Source of the DNA: Lewinellaceae bacterium
Lineage (GTDB): Bacteria; Bacteroidota; Bacteroidia; Chitinophagales; Saprospiraceae
Reading direction: 5' to 3'
Length of the DNA: 64,000 nucleotides
NCBI GenBank assembly: GCA_024644235.1
Contig: JAHELJ010000004.1
Coordinates: 174,159 to 238,158, forward strand
The notes under the pieces were generated by a model. The model saw only the letters and a program-made list of their open reading frames with translations, was not told the origin of the DNA and did no database searches. A program made the translations under genes and the position numbers. Shown piece after piece: positions 10,801-19,917 of the stretch. Every line of letters begins with the position of its first letter. The stretch's first letter is position 1.

Positions 10801-12171
10801 CATTCCGAGAATGGCCTGACAAAAGATATTGTGATTTCCCGTACCGGCGAAATTCGAATTCTTGATTCCAAATCGGGTAAGTTATTTACATCGGTCCATG
10901 TGCCTTATGGAGCAAGCTTATTCGTAAAAAACAAACAGAAAATCAAACGGGGGGATTCTATTTGTGAATGGGATCCATTCAACGCTGTGATTATTTCCGA
11001 ACACAGCGGTATTGTGGAATTCGAGTCAATAGAAGAAGGGGAAACTTTCCGGATTGAGCGTGACGATCAGACTGGCTATGCTGAAAAAGTCATCATTGAA
11101 TCTAAAAAGAAGCGAAAGATCCCTACCGTCAGGTTGTTGCGGAAAGATGGGCGTACTTTACGAACCTATAATCTTCCAGTGGGAGCATATCTGTCTGTTG
11201 AAGAAGGCGATAAACTAGAGTCGGGTCAGATCATCGCGAAGATCCCAAGGAATCTTGGAAAGATTTCTGACATCACCGGTGGATTGCCTAGGGTTACGGA
11301 ACTGTTTGAAGCCCGAAATCCATCGAATCCGGCCGTCGTTGCTGAGATAGACGGTATCGTATCGTTTGGTAAGATCAAGCGTGGTAACCGTGAAGTGATT
11401 ATCACAGCGAAAGATGAGCAGGTGAGAAAATACCTGATTGGACTTTCAAAACATATCCTGGTTCAGGAAGGTGACTTTGTCAGGGCTGGAACCCAACTTT
11501 CGGACGGAGCGACGGCACCAAAAGACATCCTGAATATTAAGGGACCATTTGCCGTTCAATCGTATTTGGTAAATGGAGTACAAGAAGTCTATCGGGCACA
11601 GGGTATCACAATCAATGACAAGCATATTGAGGTGATCGTTCGTCAGATGATGCGCCGGGTGATCATTGAGGATCCGGGAGATACCAGCTTCTTGGAAGGC
11701 GAGGCAGTCGAGAAATACGACTTCTTGGAGCAGAACGATTGGATTTACGATAAGAAGTTTGTTTCCGATGCAGGAGATTCCAACAAGTTGAAACCTGGCC
11801 AGCTTGTGACATTGAGACAGTTGAGAGAGGAAAATTCTTACCTCAAGCGAAATGATCTCAAAACGGTCGAACACCGCGATGCAGTACCAGCGACTTCAAG
11901 CCCATTGTTGCAAGGTATCACCAAGTCTTCACTGGGGACCCACAGCTGGATTTCGGCTGCGTCCTTCCAGGAGACGACCAAGGTGCTTAGCACAGCAGCT
12001 ATCGGAGCCAAAAGGGATTATCTGAGCGGATTGAAAGAAAATGTCATTGTAGGAAAGAAAATACCAGCCGGAACAGGATTGAGACAGTTCAAAGAACTGC
12101 TCGTCACGGGCGAATCTTTGACCGGTGGTAGGGAAGAGGAAGAAGAGGCTTTGGTAGACCAACTACAATAG
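7873..12171 (+). CDS. rpoC: DNA-directed RNA polymerase subunit beta'
   Basis: This is the largest RNA polymerase subunit, holding the catalytic magnesium. The 1432-aa protein has the N-terminal zinc ribbon with Cys67, 69, 82 and 85 and the invariant NADFDGDQ at 473-480 (Asp475, 477 and 479 chelate magnesium). A second Cys cluster lies around [13 protein letters not shown], with bridge-helix and trigger-loop regions near [18 protein letters not shown] and [16 protein letters not shown]. An acidic tail ([14 protein letters not shown]) ends the protein. It is the last gene of the operon and is followed within 30 bases by a strong terminator. Confidence 0.99.
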   Translation: MPFKKSFNKQKADFESITISLCSPDDILERSYGEVLKPETINYRSYKPERDGLFCERIFGPVKDYECYCGKYKRIRYKGIVCDRCGVEVTEKKVRRERMGHIKLVVPVVHIWFFKSLPNKIGYLLGLSSKKLESIIYYERYVVVHPGIKEAEGVAKMDLLTEEEYFEILESLPRENQMLDNEDPNKFVALMGAEAVRELLMRLDLDDLSYALRHQAATETSQQRKSEALKRLRVVEAFRDGLTRIENRPEWAIIQYLPVVPPELRPLVPLDGGRFASSDLNDLYRRVIIRNNRLKRLLEIKAPEVILRNEKRMLQEAVDSLFDNSRKSNAVKAEGGRPLKSLSDILKGKQGRFRQNLLGKRVDYSGRSVIVVGPTLKLHECGIPKGMAAELFKPFIIRKLIERGIVKTVKSAKKLVDRKDSVIWEILENILKGHPVLLNRAPTLHRLSIQAFQPKLVEGKAIQLHPLVCGAFNADFDGDQMAVHVPLSQAAILEAQLLMLSSHNMLNPQDGSPITLPSQDMVLGLYYLTKERTRPESKSKNGVPQAYYSTEEVRIAFNEGSLDLHEPIKVRVLVENDEGELSHQVVGTTVGRVIFNEVVPASVPYINQLLTKRNLKSVISDIIIRTNFEVTAAFLDAIKDLGFYWAFKGGLSFNLGDLITPTVKLDILDEAQSEVDEVWDNYNMGLITNNERYNQIIDKWTYADNTITDNLLKELSEHKEGFNSVYMMLHSGARGSKQQIKQLCGLRGLMAKPRKSGDTGGAIIENPILSNFLDGLSVLEYFISTHGARKGLADTALKTADAGYLTRRLVDVAQDVVIMEDDCGTLRGIDTTALKDNEKVIRSLAKRIVGRYTLHTLYHPETDELILEADQYISEKKANEIEKAGIEMVTIRSVLTCETKRGVCRRCYGKNLATGRIAENGDAVGIIAAQSIGEPGTQLTLRTFHVGGIASVAKAESEIVSKYEGTLEFDGVKTTKHSENGLTKDIVISRTGEIRILDSKSGKLFTSVHVPYGASLFVKNKQKIKRGDSICEWDPFNAVIISEHSGIVEFESIEEGETFRIERDDQTGYAEKVIIESKKKRKIPTVRLLRKDGRTLRTYNLPVGAYLSVEEGDKLESGQIIAKIPRNLGKISDITGGLPRVTELFEARNPSNPAVVAEIDGIVSFGKIKRGNREVIITAKDEQVRKYLIGLSKHILVQEGDFVRAGTQLSDGATAPKDILNIKGPFAVQSYLVNGVQEVYRAQGITINDKHIEVIVRQMMRRVIIEDPGDTSFLEGEAVEKYDFLEQNDWIYDKKFVSDAGDSNKLKPGQLVTLRQLREENSYLKRNDLKTVEHRDAVPATSSPLLQGITKSSLGTHSWISAASFQETTKVLSTAAIGAKRDYLSGLKENVIVGKKIPAGTGLRQFKELLVTGESLTGGREEEEEALVDQLQ

Positions 12172-12199
12172 AAAGACCTAATACAAAGAATTTTTTTGA

Positions 12200-12227
12200 G
12201 GCTGCACTTTCGAGTGCAGCCTTTTTT
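12200..12227 (+). terminator. Intrinsic terminator after rpoC
   Basis: A 9-bp perfect GC-rich stem (GGCTGCACT at 12200-12208 with AGTGCAGCC at 12213-12221) closes a stable TTCG tetraloop and is followed by six Ts. It ends the tuf-rpoC direction. The stop codon of the convergent ribE overlaps its T-run. Read on the other strand the hairpin is followed by A-rich, not T-rich, sequence, so it works in the + direction only. Confidence 0.95.
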
Positions 12228-12816
12228 ATTTATACCTAGCGATTTGTCGCAAAAGATATTTTGCCACGATGTCAAATTCAACGTTGACCTGAGCGCCAGG
12301 TGTTATTTGGGATAGGTTAGTGTGATCCCAGGTATAGGGAATGATAGCCACTTGAAAATGATCGTCGGTCGGATCAATAACCGTCAGGCTGACACCATTC
12401 AAACAGACTGAACCTTTGTCTACCAAGAGCGGACTAAACTTCGTATCAATTGCAAATTGCAGTACAATACTTCCATTTACATCCTTTACAGCTGTACAAG
12501 TAGCTTTGCCATCGACGTGACCTTGTACAATATGTCCGTCAAGCCTGTCTCCCGCTATCATAGCTCTTTCCAGATTTACACTCTGACCGGGAACCCATAG
12601 ATCTATGGTGCTTCGCGACAAGGTTTCATCAACTGCTACTACAGTGTGAGTCGAGCCATCATGAGCCACCACCGTGAGGCAAATGCCATCATGAGATAGA
12701 CTCTGATCAACCCTCAGATCCTTGGAAATTGTCGAAGCGACTTTGATTCGTTTGTTTGCACCTTCTCTAACAACTGACTCTACATGCCCCAGGCATTCGA
12801 TTATTCCTGTGAACAT
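12226..12816 (-). CDS. ribE: Riboflavin synthase, alpha chain
   Basis: The enzyme dismutates two 6,7-dimethyl-8-ribityllumazine molecules to riboflavin. The 196-aa protein starts with the family signature MFTGIIECLGHVES and has the expected two tandem lumazine-binding barrels. The first includes the SHDGICLTVV and GHIVQGHVDG motifs. The second includes SVCLNGVSLTVI, ending near NVEFDIVAKYLLRQ. It is the last gene of the minus-strand unit, only 7 bases after the secreted protein upstream. Its TAA lies inside the T-run of the rpoC terminator. No FMN riboswitch precedes it. Confidence 0.96.
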   Translation of the reverse strand: MFTGIIECLGHVESVVREGANKRIKVASTISKDLRVDQSLSHDGICLTVVAHDGSTHTVVAVDETLSRSTIDLWVPGQSVNLERAMIAGDRLDGHIVQGHVDGKATCTAVKDVNGSIVLQFAIDTKFSPLLVDKGSVCLNGVSLTVIDPTDDHFQVAIIPYTWDHTNLSQITPGAQVNVEFDIVAKYLLRQIARYK

Positions 12817-12823
12817 TTTGATA

Positions 12824-15562
12824 CTAGCGAATTAATTCGATGTAGCCTGAAAGTACATTGGGATTCTCAAAGATGCCGTCAAGACGACTCTCAAATAACC
12901 GGCAGGTGTAAAAATACACTCCGTCAGCAAGATCTTTGCCGGATGTGTTTTTGCCATCCCAATTTATATCAGGATCTGTTGTTTCAAATACAACCTGTCC
13001 CCATCGATTATACACTTTGAGGTCAATTTGATCTATGAACTTGTAGGGGAAGGGCTTAAAAAGATCATTGGCACCATCTAGATTGGGAGTAAATGTATTT
13101 GGCAGGGTGTAAAAAGGGCAGTTCTCTACACAGACGATATTGCTGGTATCACTTTCATTATCAAGGGAATCGAGCGCAGTAACCGTGTAGCAGCCGGCTA
13201 TGCCAAATTCCGAACCATGTTCAAAGTTTCGAGTATCAGATTCGGTAATGGTTCCGATCAGATCAAATTCTGCACCCACAGTGGGTGCGAAATATATCCG
13301 ATACCCACTGACATCTGATGGATTTTCGCAGGTCTCAGACGGCAACTGCCACGTTAATCTGTTTACAAATACACTGGCAGCATTGTTGTCATCACAGGAA
13401 TTTGTCACAACCAGCTCAGGAGTACAAGGAGGAACAGCATCAAATGGGCGCTGACAATCGATCTGAGATAAATTAATCAAAGGTTGTGGAAGGCCTACAA
13501 AGCCATAAGATCCTGTGGTTTCAATATAGTAGCAATATTCTACGCCATTTACCAAGCCTTCATCAATAAAACTTTCATCGAAACTGGTGCCGATAGACTC
13601 AAATATAGATCCTCCCTCATCTCTTCGGAAGATCCTGGCTTCATAGTTTTCCCAAGGCACCGCAGCCTCCCACGAAAGAATATTCCTATTGTCGGATCCT
13701 CGTACTGATAAATATACAGAAGAGGCCGGCTGCGATTGATTTAGAGGAACACTTAGATTCCCGGCGAAAAACTGTACCCTATACGTATATGGCTGGTTTT
13801 CTGTATCCAGTCCTGAATTATCTACAAACGAGGTATCATTTGCTTCTCCGAAACTTGCACTGGTAAAACTTGCCCCTGGCACCGGTGTAAAAGACGTGGG
13901 GTTGAATCCTTCACCCCGGAGCAAGGTAAATTGGTAGGGACCCGGATTTTGTACCGTATCAAGTTCGTCTGGGTCGGGTTTGGTCCACTTGACAGAAATT
14001 ACTCCGTCGATCGGCTCTGTTTCTAAAACCGATACCTCTACTATATATGGTCTATCAAGGGTAAGACCAGCACAATCTTCGTTGGAGGGTAAGCTCTCAA
14101 CGATATTGAATGGATTACCTGCTGCGGAAGTACGGGCAAAAGTAGCGGTGACCCGGTAGCAGTATGATTCCCCGGGACTTGTGCCCTGATCATAATAGAC
14201 ATATTTGCCGTCTTCCATATTTTTCTGGAAGAATGCAATAGCCCTGTAGCCCTCACCTTCCAATCCAGGCATGCAGGTATCTATTGGAAACTGATTGCTT
14301 CCGGATCTACGCCAAACGGTAAAACCCCTGAAGTAATCATCTTCAACAATTTCGCACGCATACGGCTTGTCCCAAGTGATTTTGGTTTGACCGGGTTCAT
14401 TCACTGCTCTGACATTCTCCGGAGGTGGACCCACTACCTTAATCCGAGTCGTTTTTAAGGCCGCTAGCCCCGTGGTATCAAAAAAGTTGTCCACAGCCTT
14501 AAAGACCACTGAATAGGCATGCTCTGATATGTGTTCGCACTTGGTATCCCAGATAAATGTCCCAGTCAGCGGCTGGTTATAGAAGCGGGCATCTGGTGAA
14601 AACATAGCTGGGCTCACTGTTTGTTCAAAAGGACCACCCAATGCAGTCAATGAAATCAATTGTTCAGGGACATCACTATCCGATGCCTCCACTTCAAGAA
14701 CTACCCTTTCACCGGCAACTACACAGATTTCTTCCGTTGCTCTCAAATCAGGCGGGGCATTTTCGCAGTTCTCAACCAGTACCTGCATATCACGGATGAT
14801 CGAATTGATCAGCACACCCTGACGGTATTCATGGATCTTGAAAGCGATATTATATTCACCCGGGCGCTGTGGGGCGTCCCAAATGATGTCACCTGTTCGT
14901 TCATCCAGGGTGATTTGGTTGTTTGGCCCGGGATTGATTTGATCTGGGAACAGATAATTTGGCACCTCAGAACCGACATCTTCAAATGGGATAATCAATT
15001 CATATGAAAGACTGTCGCCATCGGGGTCAAAAGCGTTTGGATTGTGGATAAACCTTTGTCCAATACAAGCAAAATCGATGGGAGGTTGTAATAAGATTGC
15101 TGAGCTGTTAAAACCTTGAAACTGAGTATTTAAGAAGGTAAAGGAGGTTTCGATATGAAATTTGATTTTTATCGAATTGGGCGGATTAACATTAAGAATG
15201 TTGCCTATCCGGTTGGGATCGGTCATCGACAAAACATAGGTGGCTCTTCCGGGATAAGTATGCTCGGCTACATAGAAGTTGCGTTTGATATCGTTCGGCA
15301 GGACATCACCAAATCCATTTGCTCGTGCCACCACTGTGCTTGTTCCATCCCCCCAGAAGATCTCAAGACTATCTCTATCTGCCTGAATACTACTGGTTTT
15401 TGTATAGGTCGTGATTGTAGCCCGGATTGTGAGTTCACCGATTTGTTCATAGGTGATCTCGCCGGCTCTGTTGTGAGTTGCTTGGACAATATCAACCAGA
15501 AAGAAGCTGAGAACAAAAGCAGCTATTATCTTACAGTACAATCTTGGAAACACATTCGCCAC
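12824..15562 (-). CDS. Secreted multidomain protein, type IX (type B) sorting tail
   Basis: This is a 912-aa exported protein of unknown specific function. It has an N-terminal signal peptide (hydrophobic IIAAFVLSFFLVDIVQA, cleavage near residue 29), then an N-terminal region beginning THNRAGEITYEQIGEL. Middle beta-sandwich units include cadherin/Ig-like (FDPDGDSLSYELIIPF) and fibronectin-III-like segments. The C-terminal gliding-motility-type domain contains LPNTFTPNLDGANDLFKPFP and VYNRWGQVVFET, ending SGYIELIR. This tail directs export through the type IX system. The start is a GTG with an in-frame stop directly upstream. It lies 37 bases after rfbD and 7 before ribE, so it is probably co-transcribed with housekeeping genes. 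Confidence 0.9.
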   Translation of the reverse strand: MANVFPRLYCKIIAAFVLSFFLVDIVQATHNRAGEITYEQIGELTIRATITTYTKTSSIQADRDSLEIFWGDGTSTVVARANGFGDVLPNDIKRNFYVAEHTYPGRATYVLSMTDPNRIGNILNVNPPNSIKIKFHIETSFTFLNTQFQGFNSSAILLQPPIDFACIGQRFIHNPNAFDPDGDSLSYELIIPFEDVGSEVPNYLFPDQINPGPNNQITLDERTGDIIWDAPQRPGEYNIAFKIHEYRQGVLINSIIRDMQVLVENCENAPPDLRATEEICVVAGERVVLEVEASDSDVPEQLISLTALGGPFEQTVSPAMFSPDARFYNQPLTGTFIWDTKCEHISEHAYSVVFKAVDNFFDTTGLAALKTTRIKVVGPPPENVRAVNEPGQTKITWDKPYACEIVEDDYFRGFTVWRRSGSNQFPIDTCMPGLEGEGYRAIAFFQKNMEDGKYVYYDQGTSPGESYCYRVTATFARTSAAGNPFNIVESLPSNEDCAGLTLDRPYIVEVSVLETEPIDGVISVKWTKPDPDELDTVQNPGPYQFTLLRGEGFNPTSFTPVPGASFTSASFGEANDTSFVDNSGLDTENQPYTYRVQFFAGNLSVPLNQSQPASSVYLSVRGSDNRNILSWEAAVPWENYEARIFRRDEGGSIFESIGTSFDESFIDEGLVNGVEYCYYIETTGSYGFVGLPQPLINLSQIDCQRPFDAVPPCTPELVVTNSCDDNNAASVFVNRLTWQLPSETCENPSDVSGYRIYFAPTVGAEFDLIGTITESDTRNFEHGSEFGIAGCYTVTALDSLDNESDTSNIVCVENCPFYTLPNTFTPNLDGANDLFKPFPYKFIDQIDLKVYNRWGQVVFETTDPDINWDGKNTSGKDLADGVYFYTCRLFESRLDGIFENPNVLSGYIELIR

Positions 15563-15599
15563 TTAGAAGGCATTTTTATAAACTAATAACGGTAAAGAC

Positions 15600-16484
15600 C
15601 TACCTTTCGTTTAGAAGTTCAGACAAACAAATCTTCATGCTTTCCTCCCATTTGCTTATCCCCCCTCCAAAAGTTCTTTTGAATTTAGAAAGATTTAGGA
15701 TACTATACCTCGGCCGCTTGGCCTTTGTGGGGTATTCGATACTTTTAATAGGATGAATAAGACAGTCCAATTCTGCATATTCGATAATGAAGCAAGCAAT
15801 CTTATACCAGCTTGTTGAACCCTCATTACTGAAATTGTACACTCCGGAAATATCGGTCCAGTTATCACTTTGCTTATTCTCGATAATCTCAATGACTGAA
15901 TGAGCCAGATCTCTGGCATTTGTCGGGGCGCCAATTTGATCTGCCACGATTCGTAAGCTTGTCCTTTCTTGTGCCAATTGCAGCATGGTCTTGGGGAAGT
16001 TCTTGCCAAATGTAGAGTAGAGCCAGGAGACCCTGATTATGATCGGGAAGGGATGTACCTTTTGGATGAGCTTCTCTCCCTTCAATTTGGATTTTCCATA
16101 AACACTTTTGGGGCGAGTAGGGTCGGTCTCCTTTAGAGGGCGTCTAAGCCGGTTGTGATATACATAATCACTTGAGAAATGTATGATCGGCACATTAAGA
16201 TCCGCACAAATTGTTGCCAGTTTTTCAGCACCACCAGCATTCACTGTCATGGCCAGTTCTTTGTCATCTTCAGCTTGATCCACAGCGGTATATGCAGCAC
16301 AGTTCACCACTATGTCTGGTTGAAGAGTACCTAAAGTTACTTGCGATTGGCCACTGGTAATATCTAGTTCTCTCTTGGATAAAAAGGTGAAGCGGAAGGG
16401 TGAATGCATGGAGATCTTTTGAAACTCTCTTCCTAACTGCCCTTGTGAACCCGTCACTACTATATGCTTCAATTCTCGGGCCAT
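15600..16484 (-). CDS. rfbD: dTDP-4-dehydrorhamnose reductase
   Basis: The enzyme reduces dTDP-4-dehydro-L-rhamnose to dTDP-L-rhamnose with NAD(P)H, the last step of rhamnose donor synthesis for surface polysaccharide. The 294-aa protein opens with the Rossmann motif VVTGSQGQLGREF. It has the short-chain-dehydrogenase Tyr-X3-Lys motif (YGKSKLKGE) preceded by HFSSDYVYHNRLRRPLKETD, plus the NCAAYTAVDQAEDD segment typical of RmlD. Its ATG overlaps the rfbC stop by 16 bases, implying coupled translation. The partner genes rfbA and rfbB are not in this window. Confidence 0.95.
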   Translation of the reverse strand: MARELKHIVVTGSQGQLGREFQKISMHSPFRFTFLSKRELDITSGQSQVTLGTLQPDIVVNCAAYTAVDQAEDDKELAMTVNAGGAEKLATICADLNVPIIHFSSDYVYHNRLRRPLKETDPTRPKSVYGKSKLKGEKLIQKVHPFPIIIRVSWLYSTFGKNFPKTMLQLAQERTSLRIVADQIGAPTNARDLAHSVIEIIENKQSDNWTDISGVYNFSNEGSTSWYKIACFIIEYAELDCLIHPIKSIEYPTKAKRPRYSILNLSKFKRTFGGGISKWEESMKICLSELLNER

Positions 16485-17023
16485 AAGAGATGATCACCAA
16501 ATTTCGGAAGGGAACTATCTTTTTCGGAAATCAACCTTTCAGCTTTGGGTATTTTCCAGTCAATGTTTAGAGCGGGATCATTACTGTCAATTCCAGCTTC
16601 ATGCTCCAGGGAATAGTACTGACTGCATTTGTAGGAAAAGATGGCTGTTTCACTCAAGGTTGCATAGGCATGGGCAAAGCCAGCTGGTACAAAGAGTTGT
16701 TTTTTATTTTCAGCACTGAGGATAATGGAGAAGCCTTGACCATATGAAGGGGAGTAAGGTCGTATGTCGACTACAGCATCAAGCACTTCTCCTTCGATCA
16801 CCCTGACAAGTTTATCCTGCTCATATGGAGGCAGTTGATAGTGAAACCCTCTTATTGCACCGTATCTTGAGAATGCCTCATTATCCTGCACAAAAGAACA
16901 GTAAATATCTGCGGCTTCCAGACCCTGCTTGTGGTAGCTCTCAAAGAAATAGCCTCGACTGTCGCGGTGAACAATTGGTTCAATCACGAGTAGGTCTTTA
17001 AATTCGGTCTTTGTAAACTTCAT
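16469..17023 (-). CDS. rfbC: dTDP-4-dehydrorhamnose 3,5-epimerase
   Basis: The enzyme epimerises C3 and C5 of dTDP-4-dehydro-6-deoxyglucose in dTDP-L-rhamnose synthesis. The 184-aa cupin-fold protein shows the family motifs HRDSRGYFFESYHK, FVQDNEAFSRYGAIRGFHYQ (with the catalytic His), LVRVIEGEVLDAVVDIR and FVPAGFAHAYATLSE. Length matches RmlC. It lies 12 bases after der and overlaps rfbD, so sugar-nucleotide synthesis here is translationally tied to the ribosome-assembly GTPase genes upstream. Confidence 0.96.
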   Translation of the reverse strand: MKFTKTEFKDLLVIEPIVHRDSRGYFFESYHKQGLEAADIYCSFVQDNEAFSRYGAIRGFHYQLPPYEQDKLVRVIEGEVLDAVVDIRPYSPSYGQGFSIILSAENKKQLFVPAGFAHAYATLSETAIFSYKCSQYYSLEHEAGIDSNDPALNIDWKIPKAERLISEKDSSLPKFGDHLLWPEN

Positions 17024-17035
17024 TGTACTGCAAGA

Positions 17036-18340
17036 CTATTTTTTCCGAAAATGAAGGGTAATAGGCACACCAGTAAAATCGTAATGTTTACGGAGTTGAT
17101 TCTCCAGGTAATTCTTGTAACTCCCTTTGATATAGTCAGGGTAGTTACAAAAGAATGCAAAGGAAGGATAGCGGGTAGGTAGTTGGGTAATGTATTTAAT
17201 TTTCACAAATCGCCCCCGGTGCGACGGAGGTGAGTACTTTTCTATGGCCTTGAGCATGTTTTCATTGAGCTTTGAGGTCTTGATTTTCTGACCCCTCCTT
17301 TCGTAGACGGCAAGGGCTTCATCAATGGCTTTGAAGATCCGTTGCTTCGAAAGCGCTGAAATGAAAATGATGGGAACGTCATTGAATGGAGCAAGTTTCT
17401 TTCTGATCTTCTCTTCATACTCCTTCGCTGTGTTGGTTTCCTTGTCAACCAAATCCCATTTGTTAACTAGCACAACGACTCCCTTCCTGCGTTTTACAGC
17501 AAGCTGAAAGATATGCAGGTCCTGAGATTCAATTCCCAATTGAGCATCGATAAGTAGTAAACATACATCTGATTCTTCTACGGCTTTAACGGCCCTGATG
17601 ACGGAATAGAATTCCAGATCCTCATGAACTTTTGCCTTCTTTCTGAGACCGGCTGTATCGATAAGGTAAAAATCTTTATCATACTTAGAATAACGTGAGT
17701 GAATCGAATCCCGGGTAGTTCCCGCTATCTCTGTGACGATGTTTCTTTCTTCTCCAAGCAAAGCATTCGCCAAAGATGATTTGCCGACATTAGGCTGACC
17801 AACAATAGCGAATTTGGGTAAGTGCTCATCCAATGGTTCGGGTTGCTGCTCTAATTTTTCAGTCAGGGCATCAAGTAGTTCACCGGTACCGCTGCCTGTG
17901 ATCGACGACAAGAACAATGTGTCCTCAAAACCAAGACTCCAAAATTCATTTGCATCGATCATTCGTTGGCTATTGTCGACCTTGTTAACGGCCACAAGCA
18001 CCGGTTTATCTCCTTTACGTAGCATACCGGCAATCTCTTCATCCAGGTCGGTGATTCCTGTGGTGACATCTGTCATGAAGATGATCGCAGTTGATTCCTC
18101 TATTGCAATCTTGACCTGCCTTCTGATGGCAGCTTCGAACACATCATCGGAACCATGAACAAAGCCACCGGTATCGATGACTGTGAAAGAGACACCGTTC
18201 CACTCGCTGTCTCCATAAAGTCGATCACGGGTTACACCACTGATATTGTCGATTATGGCCTCACGTTCGCCAATTAGCCGGTTATAAAGGGTGGATTTCC
18301 CTACGTTAGGCCGACCAACTATTGCTACCACGTTACCCAT
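17036..18340 (-). CDS. der: Ribosome-assembly GTPase Der (EngA)
   Basis: Der is an essential tandem GTPase that acts in 50S subunit maturation. The 434-aa protein has two G domains, each with its own P-loop: GRPNVGKST at residues 8-16 and GQPNVGKSS near residue 181. The matching DTGG/DTAG switch and NKVD/NKWD specificity motifs are present. A C-terminal KH-like domain ends PITLHFRKK. The gene lies 9 bases after era in the same direction, so two assembly GTPases are expressed together. Confidence 0.97.
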   Translation of the reverse strand: MGNVVAIVGRPNVGKSTLYNRLIGEREAIIDNISGVTRDRLYGDSEWNGVSFTVIDTGGFVHGSDDVFEAAIRRQVKIAIEESTAIIFMTDVTTGITDLDEEIAGMLRKGDKPVLVAVNKVDNSQRMIDANEFWSLGFEDTLFLSSITGSGTGELLDALTEKLEQQPEPLDEHLPKFAIVGQPNVGKSSLANALLGEERNIVTEIAGTTRDSIHSRYSKYDKDFYLIDTAGLRKKAKVHEDLEFYSVIRAVKAVEESDVCLLLIDAQLGIESQDLHIFQLAVKRRKGVVVLVNKWDLVDKETNTAKEYEEKIRKKLAPFNDVPIIFISALSKQRIFKAIDEALAVYERRGQKIKTSKLNENMLKAIEKYSPPSHRGRFVKIKYITQLPTRYPSFAFFCNYPDYIKGSYKNYLENQLRKHYDFTGVPITLHFRKK

Positions 18341-18349
18341 ATTCTCTGT

Positions 18350-19231
18350 TTATTGACTATAGCCTAATTTGTCCAGTAGTGATTCATTGTCCCTCCAGTT
18401 CTCTCGCACTTTGACACGAATCTCAAGGAAAACTTTCTTACGGAGGAAATTCTCCAGTTGCTTTCTTGCTTCTGTCCCCAATTTCTTAATGGCGCTACCT
18501 CCTTTTCCAATCAGAATGCTTTTTTGAGTTTTTCGATTCACGAATATCAGGGCCTCGATACGGATCAGGTCTTCGGTTTCTTTAAATCGTTCGATTGCTA
18601 CTTCACTGGAATATGGGATCTCCTGTTTATACTGTAGAAAGATCTGCTCACGGATCATTTCACTGACGAAGAACCTTTCTGACCGGTTACTTAATTGATC
18701 TTGTGGGTAGTAAACAGGCCCTTCCGGAAGGTATTTGATGATAAGGGACCTTAGTAATTCGGTATTGCTTTGATGAAGTGCGGAAACAGGTACGATTTCG
18801 GCAAATGCCATCCGTTCTTTCCACTTTTCGATAAGAAGGATGACATCTTCGTTACTAATTAGATCAATTTTATTGATGACCAGAAAAACTGGGCATGAAC
18901 TCTTTGATAGAGCTTGAATGAGTGGGTGATCAGGAGCATATTTATCCTTTTGCTCAATCAATAGAATGAGAATATCAGCATCTTCAAATGTACTGAAGAC
19001 ATAACGATTCATTTTCTCGTGCATCTTATAAGCCGGATCATGTACGTACCCTGGAGTATCAGAAAAAACAACTTGAAAGTCCTTGCCATTCAAAATACCC
19101 TGGATACGATGCCTTGTCGTCTGAGGCTTAAAAGTAGTAATGGACATCTTTTCACCTACCAGGGCGTTCATCAAAGTTGATTTACCGACATTAGGCCGTC
19201 CGATGATATTAACAAAACCCGACTTAAACAT
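18350..19231 (-). CDS. era: Ribosome-assembly GTPase Era
   Basis: Era binds the 3' end of 16S rRNA and aids 30S assembly. The 293-aa protein has one G domain (P-loop GRPNVGKST near residue 11, DTPG switch, NKID specificity motif) and a C-terminal KH domain with ILIGKGGSAIKKLGTEARKQ as the RNA-binding loop. Its ATG directly abuts the stop of the upstream 193-aa gene with no spacer, which suggests coupling. der follows. Confidence 0.97.
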   Translation of the reverse strand: MFKSGFVNIIGRPNVGKSTLMNALVGEKMSITTFKPQTTRHRIQGILNGKDFQVVFSDTPGYVHDPAYKMHEKMNRYVFSTFEDADILILLIEQKDKYAPDHPLIQALSKSSCPVFLVINKIDLISNEDVILLIEKWKERMAFAEIVPVSALHQSNTELLRSLIIKYLPEGPVYYPQDQLSNRSERFFVSEMIREQIFLQYKQEIPYSSEVAIERFKETEDLIRIEALIFVNRKTQKSILIGKGGSAIKKLGTEARKQLENFLRKKVFLEIRVKVRENWRDNESLLDKLGYSQ

Positions 19232-19813
19232 CTAGGGGAGAGAATGAGAGGCAAGACTGCGATTGGATTCAACCTGCTTGGCTAAATTTCTCGGTTCAAA
19301 GGATCTCCAGTTCGGGATCTGCATTCCCGGACCCATGTTAACATAGTGATTTATTTGAGTCTCGCACATTTCATCCAGTACATGAGGAAGGGTGTTTAGA
19401 AAACAAATAAATCCTCCTCTTTCTGCCAGATCTTCATACCACTCTTCATAATAGCAATTGTCCGAACCATGAAAATTCAACACATTATCAAGGATGAGAA
19501 TAAACCTGGATACGTTCTCATTGATCAGAGGATCCACAATGTTTTGCTTAAGAAAAAGAATATCATTTGAAAGGCAGTCATTCCATTCACCAATTAATTC
19601 GACAATTCCAATACCCAGCTCATAATCAACATACAGAATTTTGGCATAAAGTGTGTTGGATCCGAATTCATCCCACTGAGGATGTATGAAGTAGTTATAG
19701 ATCTTGTGGGTAAATCGAAACTCATCGTAGATCCGCCCGTAATGGGGTGATCGTCTATCTTCTGCGGATATATAGGTATGTCTCCAATGATGATGTGGTT
19801 CGATATCGTGCAT
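19232..19813 (-). CDS. Conserved-looking hypothetical protein, first gene of era operon
   Basis: I do not recognise a named family. The 193-aa acidic, aromatic-rich protein has no signal peptide or membrane helix. The N-terminus is His-rich (HDIEPHHHWRHTYIS). A central beta-rich part (AKILYVDYELGIGIVELIGE) is followed by FILILDNVLNFHGSDNCYYE, faintly reminiscent of a STAS-like strand, but this is too weak to call. It is the promoter-proximal gene: its stop is directly followed by the era ATG, and a TAACTTTG promoter element lies upstream. Expression with era and der hints at a housekeeping role, by inference only. Confidence 0.75.
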   Translation of the reverse strand: MHDIEPHHHWRHTYISAEDRRSPHYGRIYDEFRFTHKIYNYFIHPQWDEFGSNTLYAKILYVDYELGIGIVELIGEWNDCLSNDILFLKQNIVDPLINENVSRFILILDNVLNFHGSDNCYYEEWYEDLAERGGFICFLNTLPHVLDEMCETQINHYVNMGPGMQIPNWRSFEPRNLAKQVESNRSLASHSLP

Positions 19814-19836
19814 TTCAACTCATAAACTGCTATTGC

Positions 19837-19844
19837 CAAAGTTA
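19837..19844 (-). promoter_or_regulatory. Promoter -7 element for the era-der-rfb-ribE unit
   Basis: On the minus strand the sequence reads TAACTTTG, an exact match to the Bacteroidetes -7 consensus TAnnTTTG, 24 bases before the ATG at 19813. The -33 region is T-rich (CTTTT) but has no clear TTTG. Confidence 0.55.
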
Positions 19845-19917
19845 TTCAACTATCATTTCATTTAAAAGCTTCTTGGTACTTTTCGAACCATGCTTTGTAC
19901 ATGGTATATTAGTTGCC

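Noticed and set aside
12200..12227. Bidirectional terminator for rpoC and ribE
   Set aside because: Read on the minus strand the stem is followed by A-rich sequence, not a T-run, and ribE ends within the T-run. Only the plus direction is supported.
15600..17023. rfbC-rfbD as a transferred polysaccharide island
   Set aside because: Only two genes are present, they are embedded in the era-der operon, and there is no visible base-composition shift, integrase or flanking repeat.
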